From UBA2266 sp964406945 (GTDB lineage: Bacteria > Planctomycetota > Phycisphaerae > Sedimentisphaerales > Anaerobacaceae), in NCBI GenBank assembly GCA_964406945.1, contig CAYOTO010000013.1, positions 1 to 64,000 of the forward strand: a stretch of 64,000 bases of DNA, written 5' to 3'. Under the pieces are notes generated by a model. The model ran no database searches. It was given only the letters and a program-made list of their open reading frames with translations, and had not been told where the DNA came from. Position numbers and translations under genes: made by a program. Below are positions 1-9,601 of the stretch, in pieces (the first letter of the stretch is position 1; each line of letters starts with the position of its first letter).

Positions 1-262
1 TTTTATGTTTACAATTCACGGCTTACAGCCGCTTAAAAGTGCGAAAGTTCACTGTCCGATTAAAGTATAAATAATGCGTCCAGATCGTACAAACCGGCTG
101 GCTGTGAAATGCCAAGGCTTTCAACACTGGCGCTGCAGTTCATATCGGACTTTTTACCGGCGGGATAATATCGCAAGGCCTGCCGCCGTTTTACGGGGCT
201 TTAATTCTATAAATTCGGACGTTGAAGTGAATTCGACCTGGATCAGACAGATTTTCTCAGGG

Positions 263-1168
263 TCAAATCCGCTGATTCGGGGCCTCGCCGCACCTGCCGT
301 CTTCGCATTCGGCAAAATATGAGCTTCTGGCGTAAGGTGTGCTGCACACCCAGGCAAATCCAGTTTCGCGGGCCTCCTGTTCCCACTGCTCGAACTTGTC
401 CGGGTGGATGTAGTCGACAACCTCGAGTGATTTGCGGTCGGGTTTGAGGTACTGGCCGATTGTGATTCGGTCGCAGCCGACGGCTTTCAAGTCTTTGAGG
501 ACCTGCCGGATCTCGTCGTCGGTCTCCCCAAGGCCCAGCATTATCGACGACTTGGTCGGCGTGTCCGGATATGATTCTTTTGCCAGGCGCAAAAGCTCCA
601 GCGATTGCTCGTAGTCGGCGCCGGCGCGGGCTTTGGAATATAGCGAGGGTGCTGTTTCGACGTTGTGGGCGAACACGAACGGCAGAGCAGGACGAAGCAT
701 TTCGACCGCCAGGTCGCGGCAGTTGCGGAAATCCGGGGTGAGTATTTCGAACTTAATGTCGGGGCAGCGGTTGCGTGTTTCTTCGATGCACAGCCGAAAC
801 TGCATGGCGCCGCCGTCGCGAAGATCGTCGCGATTCACACTGGTGATGACCAGGTATTTGAGTTTCATTTCGCGGGCCATCTGGGCCATTCGCGCCGGTT
901 CGGTGGGGTCCGGCGGATCCGGGTACCCGGTGGCCACGGAGCAGAATTTGCAGTTACGGGTGCAGATATTTCCGAGGATCAGGACTGTTGCGGTTCCCCT
1001 GGCCCAGCATTGGCCGCGATTGGGGCAGTTTGCGTTGACGCATATCGTCTCCAGACCCAGCGTCGAGAGAGTGTCGGCTGTGTGGTGGTAGGTTCTGCCG
1101 GCCGGAAGCGGGCGTCTTAGCCACGGCGGCAGCTTGCGGCCGGCGGATTTTGAGTTTGAATCTGCCAT
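263..1168 (-). CDS. lipA: Lipoyl synthase
   Basis: This radical SAM enzyme inserts two sulfur atoms into the octanoyl group carried by lipoyl domains, in the cytoplasm. The 301-residue protein has the auxiliary-cluster cysteines in CVNANCPNRGQC (about residues 43-54) and the SAM-cluster motif CTRNCKFC (69-76). The C-terminal RSSYF supplies the serine expected next to the auxiliary cluster. Length is normal for the family. It is the last gene of a minus-strand run lpd-lipB-lipA, 13 nt after lipB, so it acts on the octanoyl-protein made by LipB. The 262 bases downstream, to the window edge, show no gene that I recognise. Confidence 0.97.
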   Translation of the reverse strand: MADSNSKSAGRKLPPWLRRPLPAGRTYHHTADTLSTLGLETICVNANCPNRGQCWARGTATVLILGNICTRNCKFCSVATGYPDPPDPTEPARMAQMAREMKLKYLVITSVNRDDLRDGGAMQFRLCIEETRNRCPDIKFEILTPDFRNCRDLAVEMLRPALPFVFAHNVETAPSLYSKARAGADYEQSLELLRLAKESYPDTPTKSSIMLGLGETDDEIRQVLKDLKAVGCDRITIGQYLKPDRKSLEVVDYIHPDKFEQWEQEARETGFAWVCSTPYARSSYFAECEDGRCGEAPNQRI

Positions 1169-1181
1169 GTTGTTATCTGCT

Positions 1182-1853
1182 TTAACGCTGCTGATCGTGT
1201 ATGACCAGATGTTCTTGCAGCAGTTCGCTCAATTTCTGTTTCACTTCGGCCATATCAAAGCTGCGGCCGGTTTCCTTCAGCACGGACGTCATTTCGACGC
1301 CTTCGAGGCCGCAGGGCACTATCAAATCGAATATGCCCAGGTCGTTCTGTATGTTGATGGCCATGCCGTGGTAAGTAATAAATCTGGAAACACGCACCCC
1401 TATGGATGCTATCTTGCGCTGCCGGACCCAGAGTCCGGGCAGGCCTTTATGTCTGACGGCCTGTACGCCGAGGCCCGCAAGCAGTTCGATGCCTACCTGC
1501 TCCAGCCGCCGGACGTAGGGGTTTATTCCCAGGCCCAGGCGGCTTAGATTGAGTATCGGATAGAATACAATCTGACCGGGGTTGTGAGCGGTCGAGCCGC
1601 CGCCCCTTCGAACCTCGACGATCTCGACCTCGCTTGATTCCAGAACCTCCGGAATCAGCATATTGGCCGATTTTCTGGCTCCCAGCGTTATTACCGGCGG
1701 ATGCTCGACTATCAGAACCGTATCGCCTATGCGGCCTTCGCGACGGTCCGCGTTTAATGCCAACTGCTCTTGCAGAACGGTCTTGTAATCCGCCAGGCCG
1801 CGGTCGCGTATATCCAGCGCCAGCCGGTCGGCTCGTGCGGAGCTGGCCGACAT
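1182..1853 (-). CDS. lipB: Octanoyl-[ACP]:protein N-octanoyltransferase
   Basis: LipB moves octanoate from acyl carrier protein to lipoyl domains, the step before LipA. The 223-residue protein carries the family's RRGGGST...HNPGQ segment (about residues 80-95), the lysine in KIASIGVR and the catalytic cysteine in IVPCGLEG. The usual TYH triad segment reads TAH here, a small deviation. The ATG lies 3 nt after the lpd stop codon, so translation with lpd is probably coupled, and lipA follows after 13 nt. Identification is secure from the motif order and operon context. Confidence 0.96.
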   Translation of the reverse strand: MSASSARADRLALDIRDRGLADYKTVLQEQLALNADRREGRIGDTVLIVEHPPVITLGARKSANMLIPEVLESSEVEIVEVRRGGGSTAHNPGQIVFYPILNLSRLGLGINPYVRRLEQVGIELLAGLGVQAVRHKGLPGLWVRQRKIASIGVRVSRFITYHGMAINIQNDLGIFDLIVPCGLEGVEMTSVLKETGRSFDMAEVKQKLSELLQEHLVIHDQQR

Positions 1854-1856
1854 CGA

Positions 1857-3242
1857 CTATTGGCCCTCACATGCGAAGAGCACCGAATGTGCAGCCGCTT
1901 CGACCGTTTCTTCGACCACTTCCGACACGGTCGGGTGCGGGAAAGTGATCTCATTGACCTTCTGTGGCTTTCCTATAAGCGAAAGCGCCAGGGCCGCGAA
2001 TTCGGTCACATTGTCTCCGACCAGCGTGATGCCGACGATGTTCTTTGTGGCGTTGTCCATTATTGCCCGCGCCTGGCCGGCAGTCTGATTGTGTGCGACG
2101 GCTCTGCCGTTGGCTTTGAAGAAGCTCTTGCCCACACTGACGTCGAGACCTTCTTCTTCGCACTGCCGCTCGGTCTTGCCGACCGATGCAACTTCCGGGA
2201 AAGTGAAGATTACCCTCGGTATCAGCCCGTAATCGAACATTTTCTCATCGCCGCCGGTGGCGTTCACCGCTGCTACGTGAGCTTCGGCGGTTGCCCCGTG
2301 TGCCAGATATGTGGTTCCTACGGCGTCGCCTATGGCGTAAACGCCGGGAGCGCTGGTCTGGAGCTTCTCGTCTATGGCGATAGTCGCTCCATTCATTTCC
2401 AGGTTCAGGGCCTCGATTGTGTCCTTGCAGACAACCGCTTTTCGGCCGACAGAAACCAGGACCTTTTCGGCCTCGATCTTGCTGCCGTCTTCGAGATTAA
2501 CCGTCGCCGGCGATGCGGATGTGTCCACCGAGGCGACTTTCTGGCTGGTAAGCGAGGTAATGCCCATTTTCTTGAATTCGCGTTCGAGCAGACGGCCCAC
2601 CCACTGGTCAGTCATCGGAACGAGCTGGTCCAGAGCCTCGACAATTGTTACCTGTGTTCCCATGGTCGCGTACACACAGGCCATTTCGCAGCCGATTACT
2701 CCGCCGCCCACGATGACCATAGATTTAGGAATTTCGGGTAGCGAAAGGCATTCCTTGCTCGTTATGACGGTCTGCCCATCGGTGGGAAGACTGGGGATGG
2801 TGATCGTTTCCGAGCCGGTGGCCAGAATTATCTTTTTGGCCTCTACTTCGACATTGCCGGATTCGGCCTGCACCTGGATCTTGCCGGGAGCTGTTACGCA
2901 GGCGTTGCCCTGTATCAGATTAATCTTGTGAGCCGACGCGGTTCCGGCCATACCCTTGCGAAAGCCGGCGATAATTGCGTCTTTGCGCTGCTGGATGACC
3001 GGCCAGTTGGGATTGGCCGACGGGATATCTATACCGATTTTGTCCGCATGTCTGGCCTCGCGAAGCATGTGTGCGGTGGCCAGAAGGGCCTTGGACGGTA
3101 TGCAGCCCCAGTTCAGGCACGTTCCGCCCAGGTATTCCTTCTCGATGAGTACGACGCTTGCACCTCTGCATGCCGCCACTTTTGCGGCTCTGAATCCTCC
3201 GGGGCCACCTCCGATTACTGCTACATCGCACGTTTCCGCCAT
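1857..3242 (-). CDS. lpdA: Dihydrolipoyl dehydrogenase (E3)
   Basis: This flavoprotein reoxidises dihydrolipoyl groups of 2-oxoacid dehydrogenase complexes and the glycine cleavage system. The 461-residue protein has an N-terminal FAD motif GGGPGG, the redox-active pair in CLNWGC (C42 and C47), a second Rossmann motif VGGGVIGCE for NAD and the C-terminal HPTVSE with the catalytic histidine. It leads the lpd-lipB-lipA run; an AAGGAG ribosome binding site lies 10 nt before its ATG. No E1 or E2 gene is in the window, so E3 is coupled here to lipoate synthesis rather than to one complex. Confidence 0.97.
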   Translation of the reverse strand: MAETCDVAVIGGGPGGFRAAKVAACRGASVVLIEKEYLGGTCLNWGCIPSKALLATAHMLREARHADKIGIDIPSANPNWPVIQQRKDAIIAGFRKGMAGTASAHKINLIQGNACVTAPGKIQVQAESGNVEVEAKKIILATGSETITIPSLPTDGQTVITSKECLSLPEIPKSMVIVGGGVIGCEMACVYATMGTQVTIVEALDQLVPMTDQWVGRLLEREFKKMGITSLTSQKVASVDTSASPATVNLEDGSKIEAEKVLVSVGRKAVVCKDTIEALNLEMNGATIAIDEKLQTSAPGVYAIGDAVGTTYLAHGATAEAHVAAVNATGGDEKMFDYGLIPRVIFTFPEVASVGKTERQCEEEGLDVSVGKSFFKANGRAVAHNQTAGQARAIMDNATKNIVGITLVGDNVTEFAALALSLIGKPQKVNEITFPHPTVSEVVEETVEAAAHSVLFACEGQ

Positions 3243-3293
3243 GTTTTTCAGACTCCTTGTGTATTATCCAGCCAATATTTCGGTTTTTTACGC

Positions 3294-5501
3294 TCAGGAC
3301 CTATCTTTATACACGTGTTCGCCGTCGATGTGAACGATTGATTTGCGCCAAATGGTACTATTCTTGCGGATTCTGACCGGTTTGCCGTCTATAGAACTGC
3401 CTGAGGGGGCATCCGAAGCGGCGTATTTCAGCCCGAAACCATCGAAGTACAGGCCGATTTCGGCGTTTTCGCCTATGTTGTCGGTCCAGGTTCCGAGTGT
3501 GATAACCAGGCGGTCCGGCCCGAGGTCGTCAAACCGGTCGTTCCCGGCGGTTCGGTCGTAGTCGGCGGCTATATCGATGCTTACCCGGCGCCAGGGACCG
3601 GGGCTTTCGGTGATTTCAAAATGGGCGAATCGAGGCTGTCGTCCATAAAGGCCCTGCGGGCTCCATATCGCTTTGCCTACCCAGTAAACCAGATTCAAAC
3701 AGTTGTAGGAGCCGCTGAAGCCCTTGATCCAGATACAGGCCCCGGCATCGGCGTCGCGGTGGAAGTGTTCCGGATCGATTCTGTAGGCGGCGTCCAGCAC
3801 CGGCCGGCGGCCTTTTTCAAGCTCGATGGCCTGTGAAATGCGGTTGATGGTCTGCGGCAGCCGGTCCTGACCTCGCATCATTGCCTCGCGGCGTCCGCAG
3901 TACATATACAGCGATCCCGTTCCGGACAGGGCCGTTTCGTTTGAAATGCGACGGACAGCGGCCGGATCAGCTTCTTCCTGGTACACGAATCGTCGTTTCC
4001 AGCCGGCAAGGCCCTCTTCGAAGTCCCCATTGACGATTTTGTTACCGGCCGGCAGGCGCCAGTCTTCTTTGAGCCACTGCGGATGCTCGGCGGGTTTAAA
4101 TTCGCTAAATCGGGAGGGATACTCATACTCCTTGCCGTTTATGTTGCGAAATGCCACGTTCGCCGATTCGCCTTGAATCCGGATCAGGGCAAAACCCTGA
4201 GAAGGCTCGTTGTCGAAATCACGCTCGCCAAATGCCCGGGGTCGGTATCCGGCGGGCGGCAGGTTTATGAACTTCACGCCTCTGTATGTGCGGGCGGTTT
4301 TGATCGACGATCTGATGGGTATGTGCGTATGGCCGCTGAAGACGTATCTAACGTTGCCATAACGGGTTATGATCTCCAGCAATTTCTTTTTGACCGGTAT
4401 CTTTTCCGAGTAGGCGATCATGGGGTCAATGCCCAGCGGCATGAGCGAAACGTGCTGGAACATGATTGTTGGACGGTGGCTGTTGGCTTTGAGGTCGTCT
4501 GCAAGCCATTCGAAGTAGTGCGGATGCGTCTGCCAGAAATCGCTACGAAGCGGATCGGGCCAGACTACAAAGTGCCATCTGCCAAGATCGAAGGAATATA
4601 GGAGCTTATCCATGCCGTTCATGCGTTTTTGGGCGGCGAAATAGTTGTTGAGCGGGGCCATGTTATACGCGGGCGAAAAGCGGCTGGAATAGCGCGTTTC
4701 GTGGTTGCCGAGTGCGAAAAGCACGGGCGTTTTCAATTTCTGCAGCATGCCCACGACGACGTTATAGTTGGATTGCTGGCCTTTGCTGTCGACGATATCG
4801 CCTGCGATCAGCGTAAATGCGGGCTTGTCCGGCAGAGCATTGACCAGTTCCACGTTCTTCTCGATTACGGGATTGTGGAATCTTATTCGCTCGGGGCTGT
4901 CGTTTGTTTTGTCTGACGGGTCGCCGCCTTGAGGGTCCGCGAAGATTATGAAGTCGAAATTATCACCCGGGTCGGTGATAGAGACTTCTTCGGGTTTTAT
5001 GGCGCCTATCTCTTTGTCGTACAGGAAATTAGCTGTTATCTTCGTGTCATTTACGAGCCGATTGAGTTGCCCGGCGTTCAGCAGTTGACGCAGTGTAAAA
5101 TCGAAACTGCCGCCCTCATATCGCATACTCAGGGTTGTCGACTCATCGGCCGAATTCAACCATACGACCAGCACGTCGAAATCAGTCGGTGTCAAAAGGC
5201 TTTTCCAAACGTAAGAATCATCGGCGAAAGAATCCTCTGTTGGCTCGAGAAAGTAGCGGCGGACGCAATCTATGCGGCCCTTTGACGCGTTCAGGCGTCC
5301 GGCAAAGGCCGCTGTCTTGTTCTCAGCAGGAGCTACCTGAAATCTGATTGCAATCCGTCCGTCCCTGAATTTTGCCGAACCCAGCCGCGGAGCGCGCATA
5401 TCTGCTAACGAATGGCCGCGGGCGGCAAGCACGGCGGCTCCGCTGAACTTCAGAAAACTTCTTCTGCACAGCGTCGTTTTCGATTCGTTTTTCTCAAACA
5501 C
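3294..5501 (-). CDS. Tat-exported calcineurin-like metallophosphoesterase
   Basis: This is a secreted phosphoesterase of 735 residues; its substrate is unknown. The N-terminus CRRSFLKFSG followed by an alanine-rich stretch is a twin-arginine signal. The metallophosphoesterase motifs appear in order: ADPQ (a DxQ version of the usual DxH), AGDIVD, GNHE, FQHV and SGHTH, covering about residues 185-400. The last 250 residues begin NGDFEEGLAGW, which resembles a carbohydrate-binding beta-sandwich. Translation appears to start at a GTG, with GGGAG about 10 nt upstream. The gene is 51 nt upstream of lpd on the same strand. The export signal and C-terminal module suggest an extracytoplasmic phosphodi- or monoester substrate; that is inference. 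Confidence 0.85.
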   Translation of the reverse strand: MFEKNESKTTLCRRSFLKFSGAAVLAARGHSLADMRAPRLGSAKFRDGRIAIRFQVAPAENKTAAFAGRLNASKGRIDCVRRYFLEPTEDSFADDSYVWKSLLTPTDFDVLVVWLNSADESTTLSMRYEGGSFDFTLRQLLNAGQLNRLVNDTKITANFLYDKEIGAIKPEEVSITDPGDNFDFIIFADPQGGDPSDKTNDSPERIRFHNPVIEKNVELVNALPDKPAFTLIAGDIVDSKGQQSNYNVVVGMLQKLKTPVLFALGNHETRYSSRFSPAYNMAPLNNYFAAQKRMNGMDKLLYSFDLGRWHFVVWPDPLRSDFWQTHPHYFEWLADDLKANSHRPTIMFQHVSLMPLGIDPMIAYSEKIPVKKKLLEIITRYGNVRYVFSGHTHIPIRSSIKTARTYRGVKFINLPPAGYRPRAFGERDFDNEPSQGFALIRIQGESANVAFRNINGKEYEYPSRFSEFKPAEHPQWLKEDWRLPAGNKIVNGDFEEGLAGWKRRFVYQEEADPAAVRRISNETALSGTGSLYMYCGRREAMMRGQDRLPQTINRISQAIELEKGRRPVLDAAYRIDPEHFHRDADAGACIWIKGFSGSYNCLNLVYWVGKAIWSPQGLYGRQPRFAHFEITESPGPWRRVSIDIAADYDRTAGNDRFDDLGPDRLVITLGTWTDNIGENAEIGLYFDGFGLKYAASDAPSGSSIDGKPVRIRKNSTIWRKSIVHIDGEHVYKDRS

Positions 5502-5555
5502 TGATTGGTGCTCCCTGTAATATGCGCATCCGGTCTTGATCCGGCGGCTTCGAAC

Positions 5556-6395
5556 CTAACAGGCTGAATTCTTCAGTTGGCCGTGGTGCTGTCTGCCCTT
5601 ATACACTGACGTGTGTGCGGCGTCGAACATTCTTATCGCGCCAGTGTCGAGTTGAAGCACGAGGCCTCTGCGAGGGTCTACGTCGATACAGGTTCCCGAG
5701 AAGCGGCGGCCGTTATAGACGAGCGTGATGCGATGATTCAACTGGATAGAGAGTCTTCGCCAGCGGCGGATAATTGTTTCCGGCGAATTGGCTGCTGTGT
5801 GCAGCCATTGGTCCAGGCACCAGAGCAATCTCCGGGCCAGGATGGTTCTGTTGCATCGTGTTGCAGACTCGATGTCGACGGAGGTTGCGACCCGCCGGAT
5901 TTCCTCGGGAAAATCGCGAATCCGCTGGTGGCAGTTGATGCCGATGCCTACGACGCGTGAATCCGCGGCGGGTGTTTTTGCCGTTTCCAGCAGGATGCCG
6001 GCCACTTTCTTTCCGTTGAGCACAATATCGTTGGGCCATTTGATTTCCGCGGACCCGGAGGATGTTTTGCCTATGCAGTCGGCGACCGCAACCGCGGTCG
6101 TCAGCGAAAGAAGTTCATTGCCGCAGGCCGGTTTCGTCAGCAATAGCGAACAGAGCAGACTTGCTCCGGGAATGCTGTGCCAGCAGGAGCCGGCCCTGCC
6201 GCGGCCCGCGGTCTGTTGTTCGGCGAAAATCGCCAGGCCGTCGTTTTCGGGCGTCGGGGCGTACCGGGCGGCGATATCGTTCGTGCTGGTGGTGCTCTTG
6301 TAAACCACTACATCGGAACCGATGCGTTTGGTTCGCAGACAGTTCCTGATCGCATCGGGATCGAGAGAATCGATGCTTTGTATCTGTGAGGTCAT
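5556..6395 (-). CDS. birA: Biotin--[acetyl-CoA-carboxylase] ligase, without DNA-binding domain
   Basis: The enzyme activates biotin as biotinyl-AMP and attaches it to the carboxylase carrier protein. The ligase motifs are GRGRAGSCW (biotinyl-AMP loop), KWPNDI and KVAGILLE, followed by a small C-terminal SH3-like domain. At 279 residues it lacks the N-terminal winged helix of E. coli BirA, so it should be a catalytic-only (group I) ligase and not a repressor. The same frame stays open further upstream, but that part is the opposite-frame shadow of nadC. The chosen ATG overlaps the nadC stop codon as ATGA, which points to coupled translation. Confidence 0.93.
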   Translation of the reverse strand: MTSQIQSIDSLDPDAIRNCLRTKRIGSDVVVYKSTTSTNDIAARYAPTPENDGLAIFAEQQTAGRGRAGSCWHSIPGASLLCSLLLTKPACGNELLSLTTAVAVADCIGKTSSGSAEIKWPNDIVLNGKKVAGILLETAKTPAADSRVVGIGINCHQRIRDFPEEIRRVATSVDIESATRCNRTILARRLLWCLDQWLHTAANSPETIIRRWRRLSIQLNHRITLVYNGRRFSGTCIDVDPRRGLVLQLDTGAIRMFDAAHTSVYKGRQHHGQLKNSAC

Positions 6396-7264
6396 CTGTC
6401 CAGGCCGATATCGACTGCCGCCGCCGAGTGCGTGATCGCGCCGATAGCGATACGGTCGACGCCGCACTGCGCTATGGCGGTGACATTGTTGAGACTTACG
6501 TTGCCGCTGGCTTCGAGCAGCGGCTTTTTGCCTTTGCCGCACATTTCGTCGCGCATTTCGACGGCATGTTTGAGTTGCCACTGGCCCATGTTGTCGAGCA
6601 GAACGATGTCGATGCCCGGGATTTTGAGTACATGATTCAACTGGTGGTCGACGTGGTCGACTTCCACAGCGATGAACTGCAGACCTTCGGTCTTCCTGGC
6701 CTCATCGACGATCTTTCGCAGTTTCGTCGGGAAGTTCTTGCCCAACTCTGCCAGATGATTGTCTTTGATCAGCACGCCGTCGTACAGACCCATGCGATGG
6801 TTGTAGCCGCCGCCGCAGCGAACGGCGTACTTCTCCAAGAGCCGCCAGCCGGGTATGGTCTTGCGTGTATCGTAGATTTTTGCCCGGGTTCCGCGAGTGG
6901 CTCGGACGTATTTGGCGGTCGTTGTGGCGATGCCGCTGAGACGCTGCAGGAAATTCAACAGGACGCGTTCGGCGCTCAGCATCGAGCGATAGGGACCTTC
7001 GATGACTCCGATTGGATCGCCGACGTGGGCTACTTTTCCGTCCGGAATCAGAATGTCCAGCGTAAGGCTCTCATCGTAATGCTGGAGGATCTCCTCGGCG
7101 ATAGCCATACCGGAGACTACTATTTCTTCGCGGGAGACGATTCTGGTCTTGGCGTTAACGTCGCCCTTGAAAAGCAGCCGGCTCGTAACATCACCTGCGC
7201 CGAGGTCCTCGGTAACAGCCATCTTTATCAAAGGCCTGATCTTGTCAAAATCTGTTTTTGTCAT
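6392..7264 (-). CDS. nadC: Nicotinate-nucleotide pyrophosphorylase (carboxylating)
   Basis: Quinolinate phosphoribosyltransferase joins quinolinate to PRPP in de novo NAD synthesis. The 290-residue protein has the N-terminal EDLGAGDVTS, RKTIPGWRLLEKYAV, GGGYNHR with KDNH, and EVDH, all typical of the family. An in-frame TTG at 7333 would add 23 residues with no family resemblance, so the ATG at 7264 is preferred; the AGGA upstream is weak. It overlaps birA by 4 nt (ATGA), pairing two cofactor genes. Confidence 0.95.
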   Translation of the reverse strand: MTKTDFDKIRPLIKMAVTEDLGAGDVTSRLLFKGDVNAKTRIVSREEIVVSGMAIAEEILQHYDESLTLDILIPDGKVAHVGDPIGVIEGPYRSMLSAERVLLNFLQRLSGIATTTAKYVRATRGTRAKIYDTRKTIPGWRLLEKYAVRCGGGYNHRMGLYDGVLIKDNHLAELGKNFPTKLRKIVDEARKTEGLQFIAVEVDHVDHQLNHVLKIPGIDIVLLDNMGQWQLKHAVEMRDEMCGKGKKPLLEASGNVSLNNVTAIAQCGVDRIAIGAITHSAAAVDIGLDR

Positions 7265-7446
7265 TTCGCTGGTCCTGAAGTTTGCAGCCTTACCAGATGG
7301 CTGGGTTAACATATCGGCCGTAAAGCCTAGCAACGGAGCGGAGTTTTGTCAATGAGTGTAGTATTGGCTCAGAGAGCAGTTGTGCGGCAGTGGCCCGAAA
7401 TCAGAAAGTTCTGCAGCGGCTTCTGATTATCCATCCTCCGCGGATA

Positions 7447-9528
7447 TCAGGGCTTCTTGGGTTTGGAATCGGCTTTCTTGCCGAGTTCGCCCTGCTGGAT
7501 ATTTTTCTTCTTCTCCACCAGGAAATCGCGTTTTTTGCGTTTTGAGTCCACCAGGACCAGTTCCGGCAGCTCCTGAAGCTCTTTCAGTTGGTCGCGGAGA
7601 TAGGCAGCCCGCTCGAAGTCCAGGTCTTGTGCGGCCTGGAGCATTTCGGACTCGATCTGTGATGCGAGTTCGACCTTGTCAAACTCGGCCGGGCCGAACC
7701 TGACTGCTTCTCGAGCCGTCTTGCGGGCCTTGATCTGCTCGGAGAGACTCTGGCGGATCTCCTTTTTGATGGTTTCCGGCGTGATATTGTGCTTAATATT
7801 GTACTGGAGCTGAATGGTGCGGCGTCGGGCGGTTTCGTCCATGGCCTTCTTCATGGATTCGGTAACCCGGTCTGCATAGAGAAATACGGTCGCGTTCACG
7901 TTTCGTGCGGTTCGGCCTATGGTTTGGATCAGCGATATCTGGCTGCGGAGAAAACCTTCCTTGTCGGCATCGAGAATGGCTACGGCTGAGACTTCGGGCA
8001 AATCCAGGCCTTCGCGCAGCAGATTTACGCCGACCAGTACGTCGAAATCGCCGTGGCGAAGAGCCCGCAGGATTTCGATTCGCTCGATCGTATCTATTTC
8101 GCTGTGCAGATAGCGGCAGCGAAAACCGCGTTTTTTGATGTAAGACGACAGATCCTCGGCCATTCGCTTGGTCAGCGTGGTCACCAGCACTCTCTCTTTT
8201 ACTTTGACCCGTTTTTCGATTTCGCCCAGTAGATGCTCGACCTGGTTAGAGGCCGGAAAGACGAAGATTTCCGGATCGAGCAGCCCGGTTGGGCGGATTA
8301 TCTGCTCGATTACTTCTCCGCCGCACTTTTCCATTTCATACGGAGCCGGAGTGGCCGAAACGAAAACGACGCGCGACCACGCCTCCTCGAATTCCTCGAA
8401 CCGCAGGGGCCGGTTGTCCATGGCGCTTGGCAGTCGAAAGCCGTGGTCAACCAGAACCTGCTTACGGTTGCGGTCGCCGGCCCACATGGCCCTTAGCTGC
8501 GGGAGCGTTACGTGAGATTCGTCGATAAAGAGCAGGAAATCGTCGGGAAAGTAATCGATCAGGGTGTAGGGCTTTGCTCCGGGGGGCAGGTTAGATAGAT
8601 GTCTGGCGTAATTCTCGATGCCGCTGCAAAAGCCGACTTCCTGCATCATTTCGATATCGTACATCGTTCGGGCCTGCAGACGCTGAGCCTCCAGCAGTTT
8701 GCCTTCACCGCGGAGTTGTGCGAGCCGTTCATCCAGTTCGTTCTTGATGCTTCGAACGGCGCCTTCGATTCGGTAGGCCGGCATGACGTAGTGCTGGGCC
8801 GGATATATGAAAACCTGGTTCTCCGGGGCCAGAACTTCACCGGAAACGGGGTTTATGTAGGTGATATTCTCAATTTCGTCGCCGAAGAATTCGATGCGAA
8901 TGGCGAAATTCTCGTATGACGGGTGCAATTCCACAACGTCGCCGCGGACCCGGAAGGTTCCCCTCTGGAAATCGATGTCGTTGCGCGCGTACTGCACATC
9001 GGCCAGTCGCCCGAGAAGTTCGTTGCGCTCTATTGTCTGGCCCCTGCGGACGGCTACCATGGAGGCTTTGTAGTCTTCGGGCGAACCGAGGCCGAAGATG
9101 CACGAAACCGATGCGACGATAAGACAGTCGCGGCGGGATGAAAGGCTGGTCGTGGCCGAGAGCCGCAGGCGGTCCAGGTCGTTATTCCTGGATGCGTCCT
9201 TTTCGATGTAAATATCTCGCTGTGGGATATAAGCCTCGGGCTGGTAATAGTCGTAGTAGCTGACGAAATACTCGACGGCGTTGTCGGGAAAAAGCTCCTT
9301 GAACTCCTCGTAAAGCTGGGCGGCAAGTGTTTTGTTATGACTTATGACCAGGGCCGGCATGTCGAACCGCTCTATCACGTTGGCCATCGTGAATGTCTTG
9401 CCCGAACCCGTTACTCCCATGAGGGTTTGAAATTTTTGGCCGTTGCGCAGGCCCTCTGAAAGGCGTTCTATGGCCCGGGGCTGGTCGCCGGCGGGCTTGA
9501 ATAGGTTGTTAAGCTTGAAAATACCCAT
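7447..9528 (-). CDS. uvrB: UvrABC excision nuclease subunit B
   Basis: UvrB verifies DNA damage delivered by UvrA and loads UvrC. The 693-residue protein shows Walker A GVTGSGKT, the beta-hairpin segment YDYYQPEAYIP, the helicase DESH box, motif VI QTIGRTARN and the C-terminal UVR domain with DLDFERAAYLRDQ. It ends in a lysine-rich tail of about 30 residues (from SKRKKRDF to SKPKKP) that is longer than in textbook UvrB. Little Shine-Dalgarno signal is visible before its ATG, but a small hairpin CGCCG-TTTAT-CGGCG sits at 9542-9556, just upstream. Confidence 0.98.
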   Translation of the reverse strand: MGIFKLNNLFKPAGDQPRAIERLSEGLRNGQKFQTLMGVTGSGKTFTMANVIERFDMPALVISHNKTLAAQLYEEFKELFPDNAVEYFVSYYDYYQPEAYIPQRDIYIEKDASRNNDLDRLRLSATTSLSSRRDCLIVASVSCIFGLGSPEDYKASMVAVRRGQTIERNELLGRLADVQYARNDIDFQRGTFRVRGDVVELHPSYENFAIRIEFFGDEIENITYINPVSGEVLAPENQVFIYPAQHYVMPAYRIEGAVRSIKNELDERLAQLRGEGKLLEAQRLQARTMYDIEMMQEVGFCSGIENYARHLSNLPPGAKPYTLIDYFPDDFLLFIDESHVTLPQLRAMWAGDRNRKQVLVDHGFRLPSAMDNRPLRFEEFEEAWSRVVFVSATPAPYEMEKCGGEVIEQIIRPTGLLDPEIFVFPASNQVEHLLGEIEKRVKVKERVLVTTLTKRMAEDLSSYIKKRGFRCRYLHSEIDTIERIEILRALRHGDFDVLVGVNLLREGLDLPEVSAVAILDADKEGFLRSQISLIQTIGRTARNVNATVFLYADRVTESMKKAMDETARRRTIQLQYNIKHNITPETIKKEIRQSLSEQIKARKTAREAVRFGPAEFDKVELASQIESEMLQAAQDLDFERAAYLRDQLKELQELPELVLVDSKRKKRDFLVEKKKNIQQGELGKKADSKPKKP

Positions 9529-9601
9529 ATAAACTCATTCACGCCGTTTATCGGCGCGATTTTGCGTTGTGATTATGATGCCGAACCGGAAAGTATCTCG
9601 T

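Noticed and set aside
1..262. Short open frames before lipA
   Set aside because: They have no family similarity and no ribosome binding site; the region is simply downstream of lipA.
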